Source of the DNA: Adlercreutzia rubneri
GTDB taxonomy: Bacteria; Actinomycetota; Coriobacteriia; Coriobacteriales; Eggerthellaceae
Direction of reading: 5' to 3'
DNA: 64,000 nt
Assembly (NCBI RefSeq): GCF_009755265.1
Contig: NZ_WPOO01000008.1
Span: 39,957-103,956, forward strand
Shown: positions 17,773 to 25,982 of the stretch, one piece after another
Position numbering within the stretch: position 1 is the stretch's first letter
How the letters are laid out: each line of letters starts with the position of its first letter
The notes under the pieces: generated by a model
What the model was told of the DNA's origin: nothing
Databases searched by the model: none
The model's input: the letters and a program-made list of their open reading frames with translations, nothing else
Program-made: the position numbers and the translations under genes

Positions 17773-18199
17773 TTACGCGCCCTTTATGCCCAGCCGATCA
17801 ATCTGCGACCGCGCGAACTCCTCGATATCTCGCAGCTTCGAAAGCGGTGCGCCCAGAGCGTCTTCCGTATCGCGCAGCACGTCGGACGCCGCCCCGCCAA
17901 CACCTTCGCAAACTTCCTCGATGAGCCGCCTCACCATGCGCGGCGAAACGTCTAGCTCCTTCGCCAAAGCGAGAAAATCGTCCCGGCCAACCTCGTCGAT
18001 CTTGTTGGTCGACCCGATGCGCATGGCCATACGACGGTCGAGGCCCCCATATACCACCGTCGAGGCGATGTCGTACACAGGCGCCAATGCAAACGACGAC
18101 CAGTCGGTGCCCCGAAGCACAGTGAGGTTCTTGAGGTGCCCGTCGCAATTTCCGAGAACGGCGTTCGCCCGATATCTCGCCCCACACCTTCATGCGCAT
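17773..18199 (-). pseudogene. hipA remnant with large internal deletion
   Basis: The C-terminal part of a HipA-like kinase toxin is readable: after GNCDGHLKN, the catalytic-loop motif of HipA, come FALAPVYDIAST and a helical tail ending at 17773. The start looks normal too, with an ATG four bases after the hipB stop encoding MRMKVWG, a HipA-like N-terminus. Between them only about ten codons remain and the frame shifts, so about 300 residues of the N-terminal and kinase lobes are missing. A shorter frame from 18120 exists but lacks the catalytic loop. The toxin should be dead. It is convergent with the kinase operon. Confidence 0.75.
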
Positions 18200-18202
18200 G
18201 GG

Positions 18203-18415
18203 CTACCGCCTTTCTTGAAGCGCAATATCGAGTCCGACCATGTTCGCAACGCGAATCGCCTTGTCCAGCTGGGCCGTCGGCTTTCCGTTCTCCAATTGAG
18301 AGACAAACATTATTCCTACGTCGCACATCTCGGCAAGTTCTCCTTGCGTGTATCCAAGCTGCTTGCGACGATTGCGAATCGCCGCCCCAAAGTCCCGCGC
18401 GCTTCGAATGGCCAT
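18203..18415 (-). CDS. HipB-like XRE antitoxin/repressor
   Basis: Protein of 70 residues. The ATG at 18415 has AGGTGAGG five bases upstream and is preferred over a TTG at 18433. A complete Cro/C1 helix-turn-helix covers residues 4-60 (YTQGELAEMCDV, then FVSQLENGKPT). It lies directly upstream of the hipA remnant in the usual hipBA order. Two long palindromes occupy its promoter, so it probably still represses itself. With the toxin gone it may survive as an orphan repressor. Confidence 0.85.
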   Translation of the reverse strand: MAIRSARDFGAAIRNRRKQLGYTQGELAEMCDVGIMFVSQLENGKPTAQLDKAIRVANMVGLDIALQERR

Positions 18416-18435
18416 GTCCTCACCTGCCTTCAATC

Positions 18436-18455
18436 ATTATCGCGATCGCGATAAT
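18436..18455. promoter_or_regulatory. hipB operator 1, 20 bp perfect palindrome
   Basis: ATTATCGCGATCGCGATAAT is self-complementary over 20 bases and lies 20 bp upstream of the hipB start. A second copy of its 16 bp core sits 39 bp away, centre to centre. HipB proteins bind palindromes of the TATCC-N8-GGATA type, so the TATC...GATA ends fit. Confidence 0.7.
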
Positions 18456-18476
18456 AGCACAGGAGGAAAAGAAAAA

Positions 18477-18492
18477 TATCGCGATCGCGATA
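18477..18492. promoter_or_regulatory. hipB operator 2, 16 bp perfect palindrome
   Basis: TATCGCGATCGCGATA repeats the core of the palindrome at 18436-18455. The two sites, 39 bp apart, could be bound cooperatively. Both lie between the hipB start and the end of the upstream XRE gene. Confidence 0.7.
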
Positions 18493-18554
18493 AAGACTGC
18501 TCTCTGCGTCTGCGATCAGCACCGCGACCTGCGCAATCGACTAGCCGCCGATGC

Positions 18555-18950
18555 CTAGCCCTCCGAGGCAGCGCTGGCCGCTTTGCTACCGTCGCGCTCG
18601 ACCGACTTGATGAGGGTGGCCGCATCGACGCCGTACAGCTCGGCAAGGGCGATGAGGTTGTGGGTGGACGGATCGCTCGTTCCCTTCTCCCATTTCGAAA
18701 CCGCCTGGCGACTCACTCCGAGCTCGTGGGCCACGAACTCCTGCGTCATGCCACAGCGTCGGCGCTCCTCCGCTAGCACTTCGCCCAACGAATGCGCGGT
18801 CTTCCTCTCACGATCTCGCCGGGGCCGCGCGTTCAGATATCTCACAACAAGCGCAACCAGAACGGCGAAAAGGATATAGGGAATCACCTTGATGACGATA
18901 ACCGCCAGTACCATAACAACTTCGGGAAGCCCTAACCCCATGACCACCAT
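18555..18950 (-). CDS. XRE regulator with N-terminal membrane segment
   Basis: Protein of 131 residues. Residues about 8-42 are strongly hydrophobic (one long helix or a tight hairpin), followed by a basic RPRRDRERK stretch. A complete XRE helix-turn-helix then covers about 55-112 (GMTQEFVAHELGVSRQAVSKWEKG). The order is the reverse of common XRE membrane proteins, where the DNA-binding domain comes first. It would be a membrane-tethered regulator. The ATG at 18950 follows GAGGCGG. Its stop lies 62 bp before operator 2 of hipB. Confidence 0.8.
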   Translation of the reverse strand: MVVMGLGLPEVVMVLAVIVIKVIPYILFAVLVALVVRYLNARPRRDRERKTAHSLGEVLAEERRRCGMTQEFVAHELGVSRQAVSKWEKGTSDPSTHNLIALAELYGVDAATLIKSVERDGSKAASAASEG

Positions 18951-19161
18951 TTTCCGCCTCGCTTTCTCGCCTTTCGCCTTCTCAGAATCACCTTGATGAA
19001 TTCATCCTAGCACGCAGGCGGCAGAGCACCAGCAACTATTGCGCACTTATAGGTTGCCCTTGGTGCGGATCAGTGTAATAGAGACGCTCCGGCGGCAAAA
19101 AACCAACGACTGACCTCTTCGAACCTGACATTGCGAATGGTCACAGACAATCTGACCCGTC

Positions 19162-19242
19162 CACGCCCGTACGGCGACGGGAACGGGCGTGATTTGGTAG
19201 ACTGAGCCGGAACAATTACCAGGGCGCGAAGTGCGCGCCCTG
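19162..19242 (+). promoter_or_regulatory. Two hairpins in the leader of the UPF0210 gene
   Basis: CACGCCCGT (19162-19170) pairs with ACGGGCGTG (19183-19191). CAGGGCGCG (19220-19228) pairs with CGCGCCCTG (19234-19242), ending 26 bases before the start codon. Both stems are perfect over nine pairs. The 318 bp gap from 18951 to 19268 holds nothing else recognisable. A role in mRNA stability or translation control is possible. Confidence 0.4.
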
Positions 19243-19268
19243 CCGACCGTCGCGAGCGAGGAGCCGCC

Positions 19269-20633
19269 ATGCAGATCACCCCTGCCGAAGTTGCCGAGAC
19301 CCTAGCCATGGTGTCCAAGCAGAACTTGGACATCCGCACCATCACGTTGGGCATCAACCTGCGTGGCTGCGTGGACGCCGATGTGGACAAGCTGGCCTCG
19401 AAGGTCTACGACCGCATGACCTCGACCGCCGAGAAGCTCGTACCCACCGCCGAGCAGCTCGAGCGCGAGTTCGGCATCCCCATCGTGAATAAGCGCATCT
19501 CGGTCACCCCCATCGCGGAGATCTGCGCCGCGGTGACCGCCGACGACCTCACGCCCGTGGCCGTGGCCATGGACCGCGCCGGCAAGGAGGTGGGCGTCGA
19601 TTTCGTCGGCGGCTTCTCGGCGCTCGTGCACAAGGGCGCCACCCGGGCCGACCACAAGCTCATGGACTCCATCCCCACCGCGCTCGCCGCTACCGACCGC
19701 GTCTGCGCCTCCGTGAACGTGGGCAGCACGCGGGCCGGCATCAACATGGACGCCGCCTTCAAGATGGCCGGTATCGTCAAGCGCGCTGCCGAGCTCACCG
19801 CCGACCGCCAGTGCATCGGCGCCGGCAAGCTCGTCGTGTTCTGCAACGCCGTGGAGGACAACCCCTTCATGGCCGGCGCTTTCCACGGTTCCGGCGAGGC
19901 CGACGAAGTGGTGAACGTAGGCGTGTCCGGCCCCGGCGTCGTGCGCGCGGTGCTCGCCGACCTGCCGAAGGAAGCGGACCTCACCACTGTGGCCGAGGCC
20001 ATTAAGGCCACGGCCTTCAAGATCACCCGCGCCGGCGAGCTCATGGCCCGCGAGGCCTCGCGCCGCCTCGGTGTGCAGCAGGGCATCCTGGATCTGTCGC
20101 TCGCCCCCACCCCGGCCGAGGGGGACTCCGTGGCCGAGATTCTGGAGGCCATCGGCGTGGGTCAGTGCGGAGGCCCCGGCACCACGGCGGCGCTCGCCAT
20201 GCTGAACGACGCCGTGAAGAAGGGCGGCGTCATGGCGTCGTCTTCGGTGGGCGGCCTGTCCGGCGCCTTCATCCCCGTGTCTGAGGACGCCGGCATGATC
20301 CGCGCCGCTGAGGACGGAGCGCTTTCCATCGAGAAGCTGGAGGCCATGACGTGCGTGTGCTCCGTGGGCCTCGACATGATCGCCGTGCCGGGAGATACCA
20401 CCCAAGAGGCCATCTTCGGCATCATCGCCGACGAGTGCGCCATCGGCATGATCAACAACAAGACCACCGCCGTGCGCCTCATTCCCGCCATCGGTTGCCA
20501 GGTGGGCGACCAACTGGACTTCGGGGGGCTGCTCGGCTACGCCCCGGTCATGCCCGTGAACCCCTACGCCGGCACCGTCTTCGCCCACCGCGGCGGCCGC
20601 ATGCCCGCCCCCTTGAACTCGCTGAAGAACTAG
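19269..20633 (+). CDS. PFL-family protein (UPF0210)
   Basis: Protein of 454 residues, the full length expected for UPF0210. The family is annotated as PFL-like for its fold similarity to pyruvate formate-lyase, but no biochemical role is established. The N-terminal MQITPAEVAETLAMV and ITLGINLRGCVD segments and the C-terminal RGGRMPAPLNSLKN are typical. The ribosome-binding site GCGAGGAG precedes the ATG. In most genomes it follows a small ACT-domain protein (UPF0237); none is seen here. Confidence 0.9.
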   Translation: MQITPAEVAETLAMVSKQNLDIRTITLGINLRGCVDADVDKLASKVYDRMTSTAEKLVPTAEQLEREFGIPIVNKRISVTPIAEICAAVTADDLTPVAVAMDRAGKEVGVDFVGGFSALVHKGATRADHKLMDSIPTALAATDRVCASVNVGSTRAGINMDAAFKMAGIVKRAAELTADRQCIGAGKLVVFCNAVEDNPFMAGAFHGSGEADEVVNVGVSGPGVVRAVLADLPKEADLTTVAEAIKATAFKITRAGELMAREASRRLGVQQGILDLSLAPTPAEGDSVAEILEAIGVGQCGGPGTTAALAMLNDAVKKGGVMASSSVGGLSGAFIPVSEDAGMIRAAEDGALSIEKLEAMTCVCSVGLDMIAVPGDTTQEAIFGIIADECAIGMINNKTTAVRLIPAIGCQVGDQLDFGGLLGYAPVMPVNPYAGTVFAHRGGRMPAPLNSLKN

Positions 20634-20772
20634 CGGCTCGAAAACCATGATCTGCGCTTCCCTCGCGTCAAAATGCACCACGAATCGAGAACGGAAAATC
20701 GCCTAACCGGGGTGCGTGATTTTGTTGCCGACTATTTCCCGGTAGGTAGTTCCAAAAGACTAGCCGTGCAAC

Positions 20773-20778
20773 TATAAT
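20773..20778 (+). promoter_or_regulatory. -10 box of an intergenic transcript
   Basis: Perfect TATAAT with TTCCAA 17 bp upstream (20750-20755). No gene starts within 200 bp, but a terminator follows about 80 bp on, so it may drive a small RNA. Confidence 0.4.
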
Positions 20779-20784
20779 AGAGGC

Positions 20785-20888
20785 GTACCAGCAAAGCCCG
20801 CTTCCTTCGTCATCCAAAACTCAGGTAGCACGGGCGGCGCAGGTGCAGTTGAATTAGAAGGGCCAGTTAGCGCTGGCCCTTTCTCTTT
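20785..20888 (+). ncRNA. Candidate small RNA of about 100 nt, or leader of the ATPase gene
   Basis: The segment lies between a TATAAT box and a rho-independent terminator: AAGGGCCAG (20858-20866) pairs with CTGGCCCTT (20873-20881), followed by TCTCTTT. GCCCG and CGGGC in its body can pair. No reading frame with a ribosome-binding site is present and it does not match a tRNA. It could instead be an attenuating leader for the ATPase gene at 20998. The 364 bp gap also holds the repeats at 20905-20958. Confidence 0.4.
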
Positions 20889-20904
20889 ATCAACCTCAAA
20901 CTGT

Positions 20905-20958
20905 CACTTTTTCATTTTCGTCGCAAAGTACCCTGGACACTTTCTCATTTTCGTCGCA
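20905..20958. repeat. Two near-identical 21 bp direct repeats before the ATPase gene
   Basis: CACTTTTTCA plus TTTTCGTCGCA at 20905-20925, and the same with one mismatch at 20938-20958. Related 21-mers occur at 22468-22488 and 38898-38918, upstream of both mutarotase genes. Consensus CACTTTnTCA followed by kTTTCrTCGCA. Confidence 0.65.
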
Positions 20959-20997
20959 TACTAACGATAAGCTATAATCAGCGGCGAAGGAGGCATC

Positions 20998-22365
20998 ATG
21001 CTGAAGCGAGCTGCCTACGAGCGACTTGTAAGTTGGAAGAAAGATCCCCACCACCGCGCTCTGCTTGTGGACGGCGCGCGACAGGTGGGAAAGACCTACC
21101 TCGTCCGCGCCTTCGCCCAGAGGCACTACGGCACCACCATTGAGATCAACTTCGTTGAGTCCCCCGAAGCGAAAGCCATCTTCGCGGGGAACCTCGATGC
21201 CGATACCCTCATCCCCCAGCTCTCCGCATTCAGCGGCACCGCCCTCACGCCGGGAGACACGCTCATTTTCCTCGACGAGATCCAGGAGTGCCCGCGGGCG
21301 CGCACGGCCATCAAGTTCCTCGTGGAGGACGGCCGTTTCGATTACATCGAGTCCGGCTCTCTCCTCGGCGTCACCTACGAAAACGTACCCTCCCTCCCCG
21401 TCGGCTACGAGAGCGAGCTGACGCTTTATCCCCTTTCCTTCGAGGAATTCTGCTGGGCCCTCGGAGAAAACGAGACAGCCCTCGAGATGGCGCGCGCGTG
21501 TTTCAAGGAAGAAGCCGCCGCGCCCGCCGTCATCCACCAGAAGCTCATGGAGCTGTTCAAGTACTACTTGATAGTGGGCGGCATGCCGGCCGCCGTGGCC
21601 CGATTCGCCCAGACCCGCGACATCGCCCAAGTGCAGAGCGTCCAGAAGGACATCTTAAAGCTGTACCGGGCCGACATCGTGAAGTACGCCCGCAACAAGG
21701 CCCACGTCGGCGCTATCTTCGACGCTATCCCTGCTGAGCTCAGCAAGAAGAACAAGCGCTTCAAGCTCTCCGACCTCGCAAAGTCGGCACGCAGCGAGCG
21801 CTACGAGAGCGACTTCATCTGGCTGGCCGACGCCGGCGTGGCGATCCCCTGTTACAACGTGACCGAGCTCGTGGCACCGCTGCGCCTCAACCGCCAGCAC
21901 AGCGTCTTCAAGCTGTTTTTGTGCGACACGGGACTCCTCGTCGCCATGCTCGGCGACGGCGTGCCGTTCAAGGTACTCCAGGGAGAGCTTGACATCAACT
22001 GGGGCGCCATATTGGAGAACGCCTTCGCCCAAATGCTCACAGCCAACGGATTCGACGCGCTCTACTACGAGAAGGCCAAGCACAGAGAGATCGATTTCGT
22101 CGTGCAGAAGAGCGGTAAGGTGGTGCCCATCGAGGCGAAATCCGGCCGGATATTCCGCGCCCACGTCGCCCTCGACAACGTCCTGCGTGTCAAGGAGTGG
22201 GGGCTCGATTTCGCCTACGTCTTCTGCCGTGAGAACACGACGGTGGAAGTGGAAATTCCCGAGGGGCGCGACATCCAATGCGCCATCGCCTACATGCCCT
22301 GGTATATGCTCGCTTTCCTCAAACCCGACACCCTTCCCGATTCCTTCGTCGTGGAGCTTCCCTGA
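20998..22365 (+). CDS. AAA ATPase with C-terminal DUF4143 domain
   Basis: Protein of 455 residues. Walker A GARQVGKT (26-33) and Walker B with D93 and E94 (FLDEIQEC) mark an intact ATPase. The C-terminal DUF4143 region (about 205-400) contains EIDFVV and VPIEAKSG, a PD-(D/E)xK nuclease-like pattern. Such proteins are very common in anaerobe genomes, often in several copies and variable locations, and have no settled function. The ATG follows GAAGGAGG. Repeat arrays lie on both sides, which may mark it as an accessory gene. Confidence 0.88.
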   Translation: MLKRAAYERLVSWKKDPHHRALLVDGARQVGKTYLVRAFAQRHYGTTIEINFVESPEAKAIFAGNLDADTLIPQLSAFSGTALTPGDTLIFLDEIQECPRARTAIKFLVEDGRFDYIESGSLLGVTYENVPSLPVGYESELTLYPLSFEEFCWALGENETALEMARACFKEEAAAPAVIHQKLMELFKYYLIVGGMPAAVARFAQTRDIAQVQSVQKDILKLYRADIVKYARNKAHVGAIFDAIPAELSKKNKRFKLSDLAKSARSERYESDFIWLADAGVAIPCYNVTELVAPLRLNRQHSVFKLFLCDTGLLVAMLGDGVPFKVLQGELDINWGAILENAFAQMLTANGFDALYYEKAKHREIDFVVQKSGKVVPIEAKSGRIFRAHVALDNVLRVKEWGLDFAYVFCRENTTVEVEIPEGRDIQCAIAYMPWYMLAFLKPDTLPDSFVVELP

Positions 22366-22404
22366 CGGAAGGCGACCTAGGTGCTGCGCCCATTGCAGCT
22401 TCAG

Positions 22405-22455
22405 AACTTTGCATTTTTGCCATTTCGCCTCTTTTCAACTTTGCATTTTTGCCAT
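22405..22455. repeat. Two perfect 19 bp direct repeats after the DUF4143 ATPase
   Basis: AACTTTGCATTTTTGCCAT occurs at 22405-22423 and again at 22437-22455. On the other strand it reads ATGGCAAAAATGCAAAGTT, resembling the TGCAAAA units at 40219-40266 before the second ATPase gene. Confidence 0.65.
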
Positions 22456-22506
22456 ATTGGCCATATCCACTTTGTCAGTTTCATCGCAAGGCACGCTCGC
22501 CCTCGG

Positions 22507-22868
22507 TTTTCCCGGAGCAACGCGCTAGCATAGCCCCCAGAAAGCGCCCGCTGCATGCGGGCCCAACCCCCTTCGCCCAAGGAGCACCCGATGATCAAGA
22601 CGTTCAAGATGAAGCTGTACCCCGGCATGGAAGAGGAGTACGAGCGGCGGCACAACGAGCTGTGGCCCGAGATGATCGACATGATCCACGCCCACGGCGG
22701 CCGCAACTACACCATCGCGCTGGACCCGGACACGCTGACGCTGTTCGGCTACATCGAGATCGACGACCCCGAGCGGTGGGCCGCCGGCGCCGATACGGCC
22801 ATCAACCGGAAGTGGTGGGACTTCATGGCCGACATCATGGAGACCAACGAGGACAACTCGCCGGTCTC
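22507..22868 (+). repeat. 362 bp perfect direct repeat, copy 1 (mutarotase gene and its leader)
   Basis: Identical base for base to 38938-39299, 16.4 kb away. It covers 84 bp of leader and nearly the whole mutarotase gene. Flanks on both sides are recognisably related but diverged, which suggests an older duplication later homogenised by gene conversion. Confidence 0.92.
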
Positions 22869-22902
22869 CGTCGACCTGCCCGTGCTGTTCCACATGGACT
22901 AG
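22591..22902 (+). CDS. L-rhamnose mutarotase family protein (RhaM/DUF718), copy 1
   Basis: Protein of 103 residues, the usual RhaM length. The ATG at 22591 is seven bases behind AAGGAG. Family features are the N-terminal KMKLYPGMEEEYERRHNELW, the central NYTIALD and LFGYIEI strands and the WWDFMADIME segment. RhaM interconverts alpha and beta L-rhamnose. No other rhamnose gene is in the window, so the actual sugar is uncertain. The first 98 residues are identical to copy 2 at 39022; only the last few codons differ. Confidence 0.88.
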   Translation: MIKTFKMKLYPGMEEEYERRHNELWPEMIDMIHAHGGRNYTIALDPDTLTLFGYIEIDDPERWAAGADTAINRKWWDFMADIMETNEDNSPVSVDLPVLFHMD

Positions 22903-22953
22903 GCGCAGAGAGCGCATGTGCGAGCAGGCGCTCCGCCCGGGCCATCCAACCGC

Positions 22954-23622
22954 CTAGATTTCTCCCAAATTCTGCAAAGCAGCCGCATCTGCAGCGCGCA
23001 ACGCCGCCTCACACGGCTCGATCGCGTAGTTCGGCTGCGTTATGACCGGATCGGGCATCGTGGCCACACGCTCGACCATGAGCGGATGATCGGCGATGTC
23101 GTCGTAGATGCCGAAGCCCAAGGCCCGCTGGGGGCACGCCTCCACGCAAATCGGCCCGAGGCCGGCGGCGACGCGATCGAAGCACCCGTCGCACTTCTCG
23201 ATGTGCGCACTCGCCTCGCTGAAACGCGGGGCGTGATAGGGGCACGACAGGGCGCACACCTGACATCCCGTGCAACGCGCGGCATCGACCCTCACGAACC
23301 CGAAATCGTCCTTGGCAATGGCATCGGAGGCGCAAAAGCGCAGGCAGACGGGATTCGTGCAATGGTTGCAGGACATGGAGACGTAGAAGGCGAACACGTC
23401 GTGCTCCCACGCGCCCTCGTCGTTTTGGATCCAGGTTCCCCCCGCATACTCGTGCACAGTGCGGAAAGCCGGACCTGTGCCCAGATCATGGTAGTCCCGG
23501 CAGGCCATCTCGCAGGTCTTGCAGCCCGTGCAGCGCCGCTGGTCGAACGAGAAGCCGAACTGATGATGCGGGTCGCCCGAGGAACCCGCGCCAGATACGA
23601 TCGGCATCTTCGCGCGCGTCAT
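22954..23622 (-). CDS. 4Fe-4S ferredoxin subunit (DmsB-like), second molybdoenzyme
   Basis: Protein of 222 residues with four 4Fe-4S motifs: CTGCKTCEMAC, CNHCTNPVCLRFC, CTGCQVCALSC and CDGCFDRV with a later CVEAC. It matches DmsB, the electron-transfer partner of DmsA. Its ATG overlaps the stop of dmsA by four bases (ATGA), so the two are translationally coupled. No NrfD or DmsC gene follows; the next gene on this strand is far away. Confidence 0.92.
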   Translation of the reverse strand: MTRAKMPIVSGAGSSGDPHHQFGFSFDQRRCTGCKTCEMACRDYHDLGTGPAFRTVHEYAGGTWIQNDEGAWEHDVFAFYVSMSCNHCTNPVCLRFCASDAIAKDDFGFVRVDAARCTGCQVCALSCPYHAPRFSEASAHIEKCDGCFDRVAAGLGPICVEACPQRALGFGIYDDIADHPLMVERVATMPDPVITQPNYAIEPCEAALRAADAAALQNLGEI

Positions 23623-25982
23623 CGCGCCACCTCCCCTCGTCCCGCTGCCTCACGCCGCGCCGCTTCCGCCCGCTCGGCATCGGTCAAGGGGCGCAGACGG
23701 ACCAAGCACGAGTTGTGGGGGTTGCCGTGCGACCACGCCGTCGGCTCGTCGGAGGAGACCGTGTTGGCGCAGCCGCCCCAGTCGAGACGATCCCCCCACA
23801 TGTCCGCATCGTGCCACGCGCCCTCCGGCAGCGCTACCACGCCCGGCATGATGCGCGGCGTCACCCGCACTCGGCATACGAGGGCGCCCCGATCGTTTTC
23901 GACGACCACCAAGCCGCCCGAGACAAGCTGAAGTCGTTCGGCATCGACGGGATTCACCGACAGGCGCCGGGGCGCCACGACCGCAAGCTCAGGTACGTTG
24001 GCGAACGACGAGTGTGCGCTCTGGCGCCCGTGGCAGCTGATCATCTGGAAGGGATAGGGGCCGACAAGCGCCGCCTCGGCGCCCTCGGGCGCGGCGATAT
24101 ACGCCGGAATCGAGCTTACGGGAAGACCCGGGTCGGCCGCCAAGAGCTCCGCGATCTTTTGGTCGTATATCTCGATCTTCCCCGAGGGCGTGGGCAAGGG
24201 GCACCCCTCCGGATCGCGTCGGAAAGCGGCATAGGCCACCGTCTCGCCCTCGTAGGGACGCCGCACGATTCCCCGTTCGGCCAGCTCGCGCAATGCCTCG
24301 TCATCATGGGCGAAGCGGCTCTCGCGCAACCGCAGCCCATCCATCTCGCCCAACGTGGAGGCACCTTCGCAAAAGGCCTCTTCCACCCCAAGCCGCCGCG
24401 CAAGATCGCGAGCCACGTCCCACGCGCACCGGCGATCGAACGCATTGCCGCCCCATGATGCGGCCACGATGACGCCGCGCACGCCGTCGGAGTTCCCCGA
24501 CGACACGAGCACGTCGCGCTCGGCCTGAGCCACATCGGGCAGTACGATGTCGGCATATCTCATGGAATCGGTCATCATCACGTCGATGCCCACGATGAAC
24601 TCGCACAGGCTCTCGTCGGCGAGGATCTCGTGAGTCCGATTGACGTCGGCGTGCTGGTTGGTGAGCGCGTTTCCCGCATGGTTGATGATCAACTTCACCG
24701 GCGAGGGCAGACGCGCGGCGCCACGCACGCCGTCGGAAGCCGTAAGAGCGCGCCCCCGCTCGACCGCGCGCGACCAGAGAAACGCGGGGATGGCCACATC
24801 AACCGGGTTCTCCCCCACTGGATCATCGGGAAGGACAGGCCGGAAAAGCCGCTCGCGGGCGCCGCTGTTCGTGCCGGGAAGACCGAAGTTGCCCGTAAGC
24901 AGGGAAAGCAGGCAGATCGCTCGGGCCGATTGCTCGCCGAGGGCCGTGCGCTGCGGGCCCCATCCCTGCATGATGAACGCCCGCCTTGCGCCGGCCAGCT
25001 CGCGCGCGAAAGAGGCGATGCGCGCCGAGGGGCACCCGGTGATGCGCGCGGCCCACTGCGGCGTTTTCGCCACTCCGTCCGGGCCCTCCCCCAGCACGTA
25101 AGCGCGGTAGCTCTCCGAGGCGGGTGCGCCCGCGGGCATCGTCGCGCCGTCGTAGCCGATACAGTACCGATGAAGGAATTCCTCATCGGCAAGGCCCTCG
25201 GTGATGAGCACCCAGGCCACGCCGGCCACGAAGGCCGCATCGGTGCCGGGGCGGACGGGGATCCACGCATCGCTCTCGCCTGTCGCCGCATCGCTCTGGC
25301 ACGGATCGATCGCGATTACCCTGAAAGGGCGCCCCTCCCTCGCGGCCTCCTCGCGCGCCTGCGCGAGACGATGCGCTCCGCTCGCCCCGCCCATGCGCGT
25401 GAGCGCCGGGTTGGCGCCGAAAAACACCACCAGATCGGCATGGGACGCTTCGGAAAGCAGCGAGCCGGTGTAGTAGCCGTCATCGCCGTACAGCGACATG
25501 CACGCCGTCTGCAGCTGCATGCAGCTGTAGTCGCCATAGATGCCCAAGTGTCCGCCGTAACAGTTCATCAGCCGTTCGAACGGCGAGCCGGAGCCCGACC
25601 ATATCGCCGTCGCATAGGGAAGGAGCACCGCCTCGTTGCCCCACTGCGCCACCGTGTCGCGGATGCGCTCCGCAATCTCATCGAGGGCCTCATCCCAACT
25701 GATAGGCTCGAACTGGCCCGACCCTCTCGGCCCCACCCGGCGCAGCGGCTCATTCAGGCGATCGGGGCTGCCCAGCCAATAGCGCAGGGCCCGACCACGC
25801 AGGCACGCGCGCATCTGCAGATTGCCGGGCTCCTCGTCGCCGCAGTCGGTTTCCGTCCAGAGGATCTCGCCCTCGCGCGCCCGAAGGCGCAGCGCGCAGC
25901 GGGATCCGCAGTTCACCGCGCAGGTCTGCCACACCTCGCGCGACCCGTCCCGCCCAGACGACCAACCCTCGCGCCTCACCAT
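23619..25982 (-). CDS. Molybdopterin oxidoreductase (DmsA-like) without Tat signal
   Basis: Protein of 787 residues. C21, C25 and C29 (TCAVNCGSRC) plus the ACLRG cysteine form the 4Fe-4S site of the DMSO reductase family, and the bis-MGD-binding domains follow in order to a C-terminal dinucleotide-binding region. Only 20 residues precede the first cysteine and none form a twin-arginine signal with a hydrophobic stretch. The frame upstream is occupied by the regulator gene, which overlaps by seven bases (ATGGTGA). The enzyme may therefore be cytoplasmic or exported with another protein. The substrate is unknown. Confidence 0.88.
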   Translation of the reverse strand: MVRREGWSSGRDGSREVWQTCAVNCGSRCALRLRAREGEILWTETDCGDEEPGNLQMRACLRGRALRYWLGSPDRLNEPLRRVGPRGSGQFEPISWDEALDEIAERIRDTVAQWGNEAVLLPYATAIWSGSGSPFERLMNCYGGHLGIYGDYSCMQLQTACMSLYGDDGYYTGSLLSEASHADLVVFFGANPALTRMGGASGAHRLAQAREEAAREGRPFRVIAIDPCQSDAATGESDAWIPVRPGTDAAFVAGVAWVLITEGLADEEFLHRYCIGYDGATMPAGAPASESYRAYVLGEGPDGVAKTPQWAARITGCPSARIASFARELAGARRAFIMQGWGPQRTALGEQSARAICLLSLLTGNFGLPGTNSGARERLFRPVLPDDPVGENPVDVAIPAFLWSRAVERGRALTASDGVRGAARLPSPVKLIINHAGNALTNQHADVNRTHEILADESLCEFIVGIDVMMTDSMRYADIVLPDVAQAERDVLVSSGNSDGVRGVIVAASWGGNAFDRRCAWDVARDLARRLGVEEAFCEGASTLGEMDGLRLRESRFAHDDEALRELAERGIVRRPYEGETVAYAAFRRDPEGCPLPTPSGKIEIYDQKIAELLAADPGLPVSSIPAYIAAPEGAEAALVGPYPFQMISCHGRQSAHSSFANVPELAVVAPRRLSVNPVDAERLQLVSGGLVVVENDRGALVCRVRVTPRIMPGVVALPEGAWHDADMWGDRLDWGGCANTVSSDEPTAWSHGNPHNSCLVRLRPLTDAERAEAARREAAGRGEVAR

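Noticed and set aside
20785..20888. tRNA gene in the UPF0210-ATPase gap
   Set aside because: No T-loop consensus or cloverleaf fold could be drawn.
22507..22868. Insertion sequence explanation for the 362 bp repeat
   Set aside because: It encodes a mutarotase, has no transposase or terminal inverted repeats, and its flanks are related between copies.
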